Assembly: GCA_037892935.1 (NCBI GenBank)
Contig: JAYXKI010000005.1
Span: forward strand, 930,001 to 994,000
Origin: Phlebopus portentosus
Lineage: Eukaryota; Basidiomycota; Agaricomycetes; Boletales; Boletinellaceae
Reading direction: 5' to 3'
Length of the DNA stretch: 64,000 nucleotides
Below are positions 27,009 through 37,601 of this stretch, piece by piece. How positions within the stretch are numbered: the first letter of the stretch is position 1; each line of letters starts with the position of its first letter. A program made the translations under genes and the position numbers. The notes below the pieces were generated by a model, which made no database searches, was not told the DNA's origin, and saw nothing but the letters and a program-made list of their open reading frames with translations.

Positions 27009-28708
27009 ATGGCCGAACGGGAAATGAATAAGCATCAACGGGGCATGGTAGATGGATGTTTCGAAGAGGGACACTATCAGCGGGGAATTGCATCATTGAA
27101 TCAGTTGCGAATGCAGAACCTGAGGCCATCACCGTAAGGCGGTTTTGCTTCTTTGTCGAAGTATCTAATGCATCTTTAGGGCTCATATTAGGCAACTGAT
27201 ATATATCTCATTATATCCTCCCCCTTTACCGAAGGATCGTACAAAAGACAAAGGAAAGAGGAGAGAAGTGCCACTTGTGAGCGGGTCTCCATCAAAGCAA
27301 ATCCAGCAAGCCAGGCGACTCCAGAAACAAGCGCTCTTTCCTCCTCCCGAGGCTACAGAAGCGGCCAAGGAGCTTTTGCATCAACTTGCTATCGACTCCA
27401 TCTCTCCCGAAGCCCTAATGCGTGCTATTCCATATTATCGTCCCACCCAAGCTGAGCTGGACGACGCACCGCGTCCCATCAAAGGCAACATGTTCTTCGG
27501 AAACTTCGAGGTTGCGGAAGATATGGACTCCTATCTTTCTAAGCAAGCTTCGAAATTGAAGGAATGCAAAGATTGCTGGAGCATGCTGCGGAAAGGAGTT
27601 GTGACGCGCCAGGACGCAGCATTGATACGGACAGAAGATCCGCTTCTAGATGCGGACTTTGAAGACGATAATGACGAAAGCGAGTCCTCTGAAGCAATAG
27701 TCGGGAGATATTCGTGGCATTTACTGGAATGGTTCGTTCAACTCTTCGAGAAGGACCAAGCTCTCGTGATTGATCAGGGACGAGCGGTAGAAGGTTCGTA
27801 TCTTCTCATCGTAAGAGCCTTTCTCCTTCTGACAACATAGACAGATAGCTATTCTATCCTGCTTTTATCGCAGATTAAGCCGTCCTCAAGAAGCGGCGAT
27901 CCCCGATCCTCTATTGGCCCAGTTCTGGACGTCCTATTTCTATGCTATAGCCAGACAGAACAATGGCGCAGGAATTTGGGGAAGCGACTCATGGCTTTGG
28001 TACGCAAATTTCTCTATCGACTCTGAATCTCATCTGAACTATCTAATTGATTGAACTGTACAGTTTGTATCTTTGACGCAATGTAGCAATTTCCCGCCTC
28101 CGCAGCTGTTCACAGCAATCAGCATTCGCCTACAAACAATGCCGGTTGACTTAGTCACAGCTTTTTTAGGCGACCTTCCTGCAACATCACTGGGAGTTTC
28201 CGTCAAGCTTTCTATCTGCGATCGATTCTTAACGTATCGCCTTCGTGGGTCTACAGCGCCCACTGCAGATGGAATAATGAGAGCCAGGCCTCAAGCACGG
28301 AGAGCTCGACCAGTAGCAGCACACACCGATGGCGATATAGGATCTCCATCAAGATCACAAAGTTTCTCCGTGAACCAACCCAACAATGCGAAATGGGGCT
28401 TGCCATCCTCACGACGCATCTTGCAGCTCTTAGAACAGAAATCAGCTGTTCGGGCTAATGCATCCGCTACCTTGTCGAACTTGATCGTTTTATTCCATTT
28501 GATTGCTGCATTCGGTATGCTTAGGGCCGGAGAGGGGAAGGATGCTGACTCTTTCTGGGTCGACGCGGTACTAGGAGGAGATTTAGAACGAAGGTTTCAA
28601 GATATCTTTGCCGACGCCGGCCTCTCCGATGGAGACAAGAAGCCTATCAGACCACTACGACTCCTTCTATTGAGTAAGATTGCTAGTTGGAAATCAATTT
28701 TTGCTTAA
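27009..28708 (+). CDS. Unidentified helical protein, possible cell-cycle-regulated gene
   Basis: Joined exons give ~475 residues with no domain I recognise. It starts MAEREMNKHQRGMVDGCFEE, and an early intron (gtaagg...tttag, about 27136-27179) follows. The region with residues like EAAKELLHQLAIDSISPEAL is helical. An acidic patch DADFEDDNDESESSE comes next, then hydrophobic helices reading SSIGPVLDVLFLCYSQTEQW and NLGKRLMALFVSLTQ. A basic, Ala/Arg/Ser-rich loop precedes the last helical part, and the end is SKIASWKSIFA. This suggests an all-helical scaffold protein. Two MCB elements in the promoter hint at G1/S expression, as for replication or repair genes, but that is inference. The 3' end could change if a final intron is used after 28675. 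It converges with the CREG-like gene 64 bases away. Confidence 0.6.
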
Positions 28709-28771
28709 GAGTTGTGGTGCTTCGGTTTGTTGTAAAATGTAATACAGGAAGATCGCGAATGGACTATTGCG

Positions 28772-29720
28772 TTAGATATCTCCCTGAACGATGAAACTGT
28801 CGTTATCGCCAAGGAAGTCGACCGGCTCGGTACTTTGGTATAGATCAAGTGGAACATCGCCGATAAAATGTTTGCTGGCAAACATTAGTAAGTCTAGGTG
28901 TCTTCCGGGCAGCTGACAACTTACTTCCCAAACCCACCCACGAAGAACACGCTCTGCGTAGCCGATGAGCAGATATACTCGGCAATGCTTTTTACGGTAG
29001 AATACCTATACTCACATGAGGATCAAACCTTGCCCAGAAGGACTGCAAGTCATGAGGTTCATGTCAGACTGCTCGATAAACGAAAGAAAGTGGTTGGCTC
29101 ACTTCATGGGCACCATCGGGGTCATCGGGTAGCCAGAATCGTGCGTCTGGGTGTTGCTGAAGATAGCAGTCCTGAATACCCGAGTCCACGGCGAGTTGCG
29201 TGTCCAGAATGGTAACGTTCCCTATCAGCGCAACCCGTGCTCGGCTAGCCGCGGGTGGAGTGCTCCAGACGGTCATCGAGGCTGAATGTGACGGCGAATG
29301 CACGATATTTCGAGTGTGCCGAGAGATAGGCATGGTGATTAAGCTCAACGAGCCGTTGGAGTAACAGCTGGGGAATAGTTACTAGCCTGAGAAAATCCAA
29401 CGAGTGAAGTACTTACTTCGCGTAGTACTCTTGAAGAGCGAAGGGTTCTCCTGAAGTTCTTCGTCATTCAGGGTCTCTTCCGCTCCAGGAACTGAAGCGT
29501 GCTGACCTTCTAGACTTGTGTTTGCCGGAAATATGGTGGCCATAACGCCTACGGCTTGCGAGGCGACTAGCCTCCTGGCTAACAATGCTGCGTTGTCCTT
29601 GTCAGTCTAACCAGACTGAGAATCGTACACGATGTGTTTACCCGCATCTTCCACCGTCTCCTTGCAAACTATCAACGGGCTTATGACGACTGCAAAGAAC
29701 GTGAGGCTCAAGAACTGCAT
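28772..29720 (-). CDS. Secreted CREG-like protein (FMN-binding split-barrel fold)
   Basis: CREG-family proteins have the pyridoxamine-phosphate-oxidase fold but often lack enzyme activity. In animals they are secretory or lysosomal glycoproteins. The exons start with a clear signal peptide (MQFLSLTFFAVVISPLIVC). LLARRLVASQAVGVMATIFP and SLITMPISRHTRNI follow. Then comes the hallmark RVALIGNVTILD, with a later CYLQQHPDARFWLPDD and an FFVGGFG...KHFIGDVPLDLY end. The C-terminus is FIVQGDI. An N-glycosylation site (NTS) is present in ATIFPANTSLEG. A flavin cofactor cannot be judged from the sequence. The gene is 140 bases downstream of DNA ligase on the same strand and converges with the unknown gene on its other side. 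The fold assignment is firm; the role is not. Confidence 0.8.
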
Positions 29721-29860
29721 CTTCAGTGACCTGAGGAGGATAAGGATGGTTGATAAGATAAGATGAACAGATCTTAATCTTATTACCAATTACATAAGCA
29801 GTTCCCTCAGTCAAGTAATAGCATATACAGAGTGCATCCTCTTGAGAATATAATTCCTTT

Positions 29861-32800
29861 TCATTCATCTTCCTCTTCTTCAGCCTCGCTGATTTCAGGT
29901 GATGCATCAATCAACTCTCCCTCGTCCTTTCCCGCGGTATTTTTCCCTCTGTTCTCCTGCTTTCGCCACATAGAAGCCAGGAACTCGGGACTACTAGCAT
30001 CCGTGATTCCTTTGTCTTCTCTGACATGGATAAACCGAGGAAACCTCAGGCTTAGCCCTCTATCTCGAGATACAAGACCTAAAGCAGCCGCGGATACAGG
30101 GCTCAATGTAATACTTTGCCAGACAGGATGAGCGTTATACTTTTATACACCGGGGATCACTCACTCTGCACCACGTATCTCCCAAACCTCTTGGGGTCTA
30201 AAATAGACTTCAGGTCTATAGCCTTGATAAAGTGGATTGCATGTCATTCCAAGACATTAAAGGGTAGATACGAATTGCTCACCTCCCGAGTTGACATTCC
30301 ACAATGATGTGTCAGAACACGTCTCAGAATCCAGTGGATAGCGTTCTTGCAGTGACTTGAAACCAATGAGTTGGAGCATATTCTCATTTGTACTTTGTCC
30401 AATATACCTTATAGAACTCGTCCGTGAATCCTTTTAGCGCTTGTTAAACTTGGCAAAACTGATGGAAGTATGCCAGGTACTTGCCTGACATGCATTTGCA
30501 AACACCCACGAGTTGACCGACGTCTTCGTCCCAAACAGCGAGGAGAATCGGACTCCACCAGGCAGCTTTGCGTCCGTTCCCATGCCATGCACCTATTGGC
30601 ACCAAGTCTAGACTATCACCTAAACCGAGAACGTAGTCTTTTTTCAATTTCAACCATGCCGAGGTACGCTTGTCTGGCACGGACGCATGGTCCGTCAACA
30701 CTGTTGACTTTATGAACTATTTCTTACTTGCCTGGCTCATATGTGGCAGGAAGAGGCTTCCTCCGCTGCTTCGTCTTCGCACTATCGGCATCTTCGATGA
30801 CCTCACCGCTATCAAGAAGCTTGAAGAGTCTCAATGAAAGAAGAAAATAGAACAGGACAATTGGATTCCACCTTAATCATCAATCCTTCGGAACGTCCGT
30901 CGACAGCTCTCTGCCAAAACTCCTCAACTGCCTCCCTTCCGTCTTCGCTTTCACAACATTCCACGTGATCAAACTTGGCAAGAAAGGGACTAGCGGGTAG
31001 GACTGGAGGAAAGTTGGACCTGAGCAACTGCCGACGAGCGCGGAATGGTTGCTCAAGAAGGCTCTGCAAGGACAATGAGCTTGACTACCAAAGTGGTCGG
31101 ACTTGGCCTTTACCTCATCGTTTAGGAACATGAGATCATATACAAATACGCACACACGAATCTTGATGTCTTCGAGCCGAACGCCTTTCCTTGCGCGATT
31201 GGAAAGCTCTTGAAAAGTCCTTAATGAACCGTCCAGCGCATCAACTGCGACTATTTCAGTATCGATGATGAAGGATCTCAACTGGCCAGATGCCGTGAAC
31301 ATTCCTTCCACGAGAGCAGTTACATCAGGATACTGAACAGGCATACTGGTTAGATGGAACATTAGTCCGATAGAAGAGACGAACTTTATCTGTCATTTCC
31401 TCCAAGTGGCGAGAGAATATCCGAATGAGAAGATCGTCATCTTCCTTCCTCCGAGCGTGGATCTGCGCTCTTTGCCCATCATATTTAAATTCTGCCGTAA
31501 ACGGCAGATTGCCGAGACGATCGTAGACTTCGTCTAAAGAGCGAGTCGGCGAACCCAGTGTGGGGTGCAATGGTATTCCTGGCAAAGTCGGGATAAAGCG
31601 TTGCCGATCAAGTAATACAAAGACAACCCACCGATTGTCAACGAAACTCTATCTGCAAGTTCTTCGAGTCCACCTTGGAGCACAGCTTCCGTAATATGAT
31701 CGAAATTCGGATGTTGAACATAGACACGTTTCAATAAAACCTCAGCACTAGTCCACTTTTGCAGAATCGTTTTTCTCAAAGGATCCTCTTCATCTTCTTC
31801 GTCTTCCGGGTCACCTTACTAAGCAGCGAAGTCGACACAAAAACCGGTGAGTCGTCCGAGGGAATATTCTGGCATGTTGCTGGCCGTGTGATTACCAGAG
31901 CACGGGCAAGAGCCTTAATGATAGAAGTTCTGACAGCTCCAACTCTGATATGCTGCGACATCGTACGGACAAGATAACGAACTTCCTCGCCCTTGGCGGC
32001 TACTAAGAGTTTCTCCATTAAAGACTGCCGTTGTTTTGTCGCACCCTCCCCTTTTGCATGACAAATTCTAAGCAGAGAGGAATAGACGGCGGTCACCGTA
32101 AGAGGAGGATGCGGAATCAGCGTCCGAAGATTGGACTTCGCCTCGAATGCAACATCTCCTGGATCCCCGGACTTCGTGTACAACCGCTTGAGAGACGCCG
32201 AAGTCAGACCTGAAACATGCTGGATCGCCTTTGAGATTATCGACGGCCCGAGACCCAATTCAATAGGGACATATGGCGGGCTAAGCGAATTAGAAAGAAG
32301 ATAAAGTGAGGGAAGCAAGGCCGGCGGGTCGTGATAAATTATGGATCTCAAATAGTTTGTTAAGATATTTGTAATGGAGATCCTTGACCTTGTACCAGAC
32401 AAAGATGACAACGTGTGAGCCAGAAATGAGTAAGGACTTGTAGCCGGCACAGAATCTGCTGTCCTCGACCAAGGGCAGCGTGAAATGGAGAAGCATAACG
32501 GATCCTCTGCGAGATTCGGAAAAGTTGAAACATCATCGTACAGATCTTGCTTGTTTAGAGAGAAATTTTCTTTAGCTGCAGTTTCTCCCTTAATGAACTT
32601 TTTGGGAGAGTTATTTCCGCCAGCTCGGGCCACAAAATCCGTAATCGCTGGTAAGGAGAATAAGAGTTTCAGATTCAAGGAAAAAAATACAGTCCAGAAT
32701 CGGAATCTCACCATTGATTGAGGAATCGTCTGAAGAATCAACTTCAATGACTTCATGAACGGGCCGCTTCAACGAAGATGCCTGTCTCGGCTTCCATTTC

Positions 32801-33051
32801 TGTTCTAGGGCTTTCAGAGCTTCAACGTCGACACTTTCTTCAGCAGCTAGTCTCCGAGCCAGATTCTCATCGTCTTCAATCGTAAACTTTGATGAAGATG
32901 CACGCCTGGAACCACCAGATGAGTCCGGTGATGGAATTCCCTGTGGAGTCTTCCTGAAGTACGTGTCCAGACTAGCGTTGCTTCCATCCTGTTGGATTTT
33001 CCGCTTTTTTGACGGCGACAAGCTTGACGGCTGAGAGCGCCTTGGGGGCAT
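29861..33051 (-). CDS. LIG1: ATP-dependent DNA ligase I
   Basis: LIG1/Cdc9 seals Okazaki fragments and repair nicks. The N-terminus is basic and unstructured and carries SLDTYFRK, a degenerate PCNA-interacting (PIP) box after the first ~28 residues. The DNA-binding domain includes ISITNILTNYLRSII, LSPPYVPIELGLGPSIISKA and EEVRYLVRTMSQHIRVGAVR. The nucleotidyl-transferase core has motif I AEFKYDGQRAQIH (Lys is adenylated), a motif III region around IIDTEIVAVD, motif IV RSEGLMIK and motif V region SAWLKLKKDYVLGLGDSLDL. The OB-fold end reads RGLSLRFPRFIHVREDKG and is followed by an acidic tail (EAEEEEDE). The start is the ATG at 33049-33051. Several introns interrupt the gene. Plus-strand open frames across it are shadows. 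It lies upstream of CREG in tandem. Confidence 0.94.
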
Positions 33052-35366
33052 GCGGTGAAAGCGTGAAATTCAGACAACTTGGACAATCGAATCTAACTGA
33101 AAATGTCGTCTTGAAAGTTTTGCAGAAGATCAAAAGGGTAGAGTAAGACAAGCAAAGTCTAGGTAGGTATGCTTATTGAGCCCGCTTGTCCAGCCCGTGG
33201 TTCGGACTGACTCGGAAGAAAAGAAAGTAGCCCAACGTGATCGTGAGAAATCATTTCCGTAACCTAAGACCATTATGGCGGAAGCTATTTTGACTCGCCA
33301 ATGAATCGCTCCCTTCCTCGTGGATGTCGGCCCTTGCACTCCGTAGAATGTGAGGAACTACTCAAGATTCACGCCGACTTGAAACCCAGGCAAGTCTGGG
33401 GCAGATTACAAGTTGATGTCTCATTTTGACTCCTTATCTGCTATAACCTTCGTCTCTTTACACTACCAACTGTGAAGCAACCTAGTCTGTACCTTGGCAA
33501 GTACGGAATGACGAGAACGTTAGAAGGATGGTCATGCACGAGGACATCCATGAATAGAGCAAGATCTACGAGATCTTTGAGCAAAGGAAAGCTCCGGCCT
33601 CGTGGTGTACCAGTAATGCTTTTTGGTGAACTCATCGTTTCGAATCTACCATCTGACCCAATGCAACGATCCGAATCGCATCTTGAGGTCGGTATAAATA
33701 GTATTTCTCGATGAAATATTCACCTGCTGCCCATCTCCGACCATTGATGCGAGTCGGAAGAAAACTGGTGCAATTGCACTCGTATCTTCTCGTTTTTGCC
33801 CCTTGGGACGCAAACGCTTCGACGATTTACAGCGCTGAATGTTTGATTGGAGACAGTAGCTAAGGAACATCAAAACGTATTGCACGGACATAACGCTCTG
33901 TCGAAACGATTTGATTTCGCGATGATGTTTTGATCACTCCATTATAAAGTACGTTCTGCTCGCAGACTGAAAATTTCCAGCGGTCTTCTTTCTACTTGGA
34001 CATAATAATTGCAACCCATCCTTCTCCAGTTCGCGTCCAATTGCATTCGTGCGAAACATTAAAGCCGTAGAAGATGTATTTGACCGCTGGTTTCATCGCC
34101 AGTTTAGGATATTTCAGCCTACTTCACCGGGACACCAGAGAAAGCGGTGCCGGATCAATTCATCAGAGAGTTTGAACGGAAAGATGGACAGGTTTTGTGA
34201 CGATAACTTGCGGATATTCTTATGAGTTTCACAGACAGAAACCCGCGTGAATATCCGTCGTGTAAATCTGCGGTCGGACATAACGGTAGTTCGTTTTCAT
34301 CGGGAATCCAATAGGTAAGCATTTGTCTTCGACCGCTCCGGATGGTTACTGTCCGTTAATCGCCGACCTCTTCATGAAATCTTTGGTCTGAGAAAGCAAC
34401 AGGCTTGTTCTCCGCAGCCTTCTTCTGAGCCTGAATGCACATGTTTCTGTTACGGCGCTTTTGGTTTGCTACATCCGATCTCGTGCTAGCTAAGTGCTAT
34501 AGGACAAGGGCAATGAAAGGTGTTTACACAACTGATGATTTCATTAAAGATATAAGCTCGGGAGCTCATCCGGCTGCTCTGACGAGTCGTCGTGCGTGAT
34601 GAAGTAAAAGTCGCATTAGAGCTAGATGCGGAGCATGTTTGAAACTTGTCGGTAGAATCGCAAATGCATCAGGTGATGGGACGAATATGTTGCAACATTG
34701 AGCGCTAGCTGACATGCGGTGAAGCTTGATCTCTTTTATCTTTCCATCTTACGGGTCGATACTTTGAGATGCCTGATTTATACTATTCCACCACAAATAC
34801 TAACCTACTCGTATTACTCAGAGATCCTACGCTTGCCGCGTGTCTGACGGACCTGAACTCAGTTCTCACCGTGCCTGCCTGACGTTGTCCAAGCCCGAAA
34901 AGAGTGCCGGCACTGTACCGGCCGGTGCTCATTGTGACTTTGGGTTAGCGCACGCAGCGTCTCTTTTTAATTCAAAATACTTGCGTAACACCCACTTTGC
35001 TGGCATGTCGGTACCTTGACATCTGCGCGAAAGGCGCCACGAGACTCTCGAGCTGCGACTAATCTTAATTCAAACCATTCGTGACGATATCGACAGTAAA
35101 TTCAGTGTACGGCAAACTAACAGGCACCCCTATCCTTTTGTGACGGGCAAGCCCCGATCCGTGTTTTAGTATATCCTGTCTCGAATTCTCCTCAAGATTG
35201 ATTTATTGTCAGGGAACGCGGAGATCTGCGGCAAGCTGTGACACTCGTTCCACCAAGCTATCAGGACGCTAGCCCACGTAGAGTGTCCTTAATCTCGCAC
35301 TGCTCAATTACCTCGTCTCGGTAATTCATCCAAATCCTTTAAAGCCAATGGCTTGCACCAACTGTC
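33052..35366. other. 2.3-kb divergent region between LIG1 and a C2H2 gene
   Basis: No supported gene. Short frames on both strands show no domain or good codon pattern. I saw no ACGCGT box near the ligase start. The right half probably holds a long promoter and leader for the C2H2 gene. Confidence 0.4.
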
Positions 35367-36127
35367 ATGGGCACTCGAACACCCACCTCCCTCAGTATGT
35401 CGGACTCTCGCTATCCTCCTCACAGTCAAGTTCCTCACGCGCAATACATTGCAAACCAGTCATATGCGGGGCCCACACTCGCAGGCGGCTATCCTCAACG
35501 GTCTCCATATACGCAGGGCCAACCAAACTATGCACCGTCATTCCCAACTAGCCAATTCCCTGTACCCCAACGGTCAATGACGCCGTCTCTGGCCGGACAT
35601 ACACAGGCGGGATACCCGCAGAGTGTTCCCAGGCACCGCACCCAGTCCATGGCAGCAGTACCAGCGACTCCCTCGGGAAATTATGTTCCTAGTCAGAACC
35701 CTTCCATGCTAGGCCATCACCGTACCCAATCGCAACTACAAACGTCTCAGCTTGATTATATGACCGCGAATCCTCAGGCACTCTCACCCGAGTATTTGCA
35801 AGGCCCTTCAACGTCGAACCAGGCCAATTACTATTATGATCAACACACTGCAAATGCGCAGGATGGACAAGGATCAGCGGCTCCGCAGCGACCGTTCCCG
35901 TGCGATATGTGTGCTCTGTCATTCAATCGTCAACACGATCTCAAGCGTCATAGAGATACGCACTCCGGCGAACGACCTTTCTTATGTAACGGGGGTTGCG
36001 GGAAGACGTTTACACGCAAGGACGCATTGAAGAGACATCAAGTTAGTGATTTGCTGCTTTCATTGTTTCTCGATCCTAATATCGTCCTTTCCAGCTGGTG
36101 AAGAACTGCGGCCGTACGGACGACTGA
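35367..36127 (+). CDS. C2H2 zinc-finger transcription factor (two C-terminal fingers)
   Basis: The N-terminal ~170 residues are disordered and rich in Gln, Pro, Ser, Tyr and Thr, with repeated RxRTQS-like pieces (PRHRTQSMAA, GHHRTQSQLQ). Such repeats often are phosphorylation or calcineurin-type docking sites; that reading is speculative. Two fingers follow: FPCDMCALSFNRQHDLKRHRDTH, then the HSGERPF linker and FLCNGGCGKTFTRKDALKRHQ...C. The second finger ends in Cys (LVKNCG), giving a C2HC-like unit. An intron falls after KRHQ, and the short last exon ends in GRTDD. I chose the first ATG (35367). MSDSRYPP at 35397 is an equally plausible start. DNA target is unknown. Confidence 0.82.
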
Positions 36128-36786
36128 GCATGGCCCATGATATGCACCCTGGACATTAGGCAACCTAATGGATGCCAGACCCTGTAAAACTGGTTTCAAG
36201 TCTGTTTTTATGACCTTTGGTTATTTCCCATTGTACTTGTCTCTGCGCACTGGCGCACTCGTAATTATCCCGTAGCGTATTCTCCGAAGGTTCGGACGGC
36301 AATAATGTTTAATTTGGCTCATATCTGCACAGCGCGCTGGTGTTGATAAAGCGCAGGAATTGCAATCAGTGATTTTACCGTCGATGAGGGTAAAGATGAT
36401 AGTCCTTGGGATCGGCATGTTACCAGCGACCCGGAGATTTGTTGAAAGCTGCGAGGCGTCCCATACACGCGCTCTGCCCTGAGTGCCACATGTCGACAAG
36501 GCGATGTCTAAGGCATACAAGAGCAACAGCGGCGACGTTTCACGCTCAACTGATCGCGGAAGCAAGATGGTCTTGAGCGCAGATCCCACACGTTAAGCAA
36601 GCCCGAATGGTCCGAACCATCTCTATTATCGATTCTTTTCAACACTCGCCCATCGCCGTTCGGCGGTCCTTTCATAAATGGTCCGCATCTGACCCGAGCT
36701 TAGATCTACCGATAGATGTTTGAACGAGATGAAGCAAGTCTATCTGCTCCGAGTAGAAGCAACAATACAAAATAGTCTTCCTTTTG
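36128..36786. other. Convergent 3' intergenic region
   Basis: About 660 bases between convergent genes. The only sizeable frame (minus 36221-36589) shows no known motif. Probably two 3' UTRs. Confidence 0.4.
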
Positions 36787-37601
36787 CTACGTAACCGTAG
36801 TCGCATGGTCCTGCGCCGCCGGAGACGGAGACATCGCTTGAAGTTCCACGGATTCATCTTCGCCTTCTGCTGCCGACGGATGAAGCCTGTATTCTAGGAT
36901 CCATGCGTCACGTACCTCCATCTTTTTATAATAATCCTGCCAATCCGTGGGCATGCGGTCGGAAGCAAAAGCAGTCAAGTCGCGTTAACTAAAACCAGAT
37001 TCGACTGATAAGGATGTTCAAGCACTCACAACCACGAGACCGACTTCTTTGAAACCATGCCGTTCATAGAATCGTTTGGCATCTCCACTCTCCACCCACA
37101 CATGCAAGTAGACAGACGTGATTTTCGGTTTCTTACTTTCTCGAGCAGCGTCGAGAATATGCTGAAGTGCTTGCGATCCTATTTTTCGATTCCGATACGG
37201 CTGTGACGGAAGCAGTCAGTTTGCTGCCTCCATTTGTTATCTGCGGTATTCATAAATCTTACGGCGAGAACACCCATCGTCATAACGTACAGTTTCGTCT
37301 CATTGTCTATTTCCTCTAAGCGACAGCAGACGGTTCCAACAGGCACATCATTCAGATATACTGGAAAATGTTGAGCGCTATCCCGAAGCGAAAAATGGAA
37401 AGGAAATCACGAACTGAGTTTACAGTACTTTTCGAGTTCCGGCTGGACAATCTGTTTGTAGAACCTCTGGGAGTATTGGATGGGGAAAAGGGTGGAATTG
37501 AGCACCCTGATTATTCCGATATTGTTGCCTGTGACACTCGAAAAGGACACGCGTTCGTAAGGGTTGTTTTTGTATTGCCGTCCGGACGTTGGAGAAGACA
37601 T
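36787..37601 (-). CDS. NAA50: N-alpha-acetyltransferase 50 (NAA50/San-like, GNAT fold)
   Basis: NAA50 acetylates protein N-termini starting with Met and associates with the NatA complex on ribosomes. It is also needed for sister-chromatid cohesion in animals. Joined exons read VTGNNIGIIRVLNSTLFPIQ, YSQRFYKQIVQ, NDVPVGTVCCRLEE, KLYVMTMGVLAPYRNRKIG, SVYLHVWVESGDAKRFYERH and GFKEV, followed by DYYKKMEVRDAWILEY. The acetyl-CoA loop is the R-N-R-K-I-G-S segment. FPIQYSQRFY matches the family FPVxYxxxFY substrate-site motif. YLHVW and YYKK are also typical. The C-terminus has an extra ~40 Ala/Ser/Pro/Glu-rich residues beyond the domain. The start is the ATG at 37599-37601, and the upstream GTG is not used. 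Confidence 0.88.

Noticed and set aside
28748..28843. Possible last exon of the 27009 gene (EDREWTIALDISLNDETVV)
   Set aside because: It is antisense to the CREG-like C-terminal exon, and no GT donor gives the right phase, so the stop at 28706-28708 is preferred.
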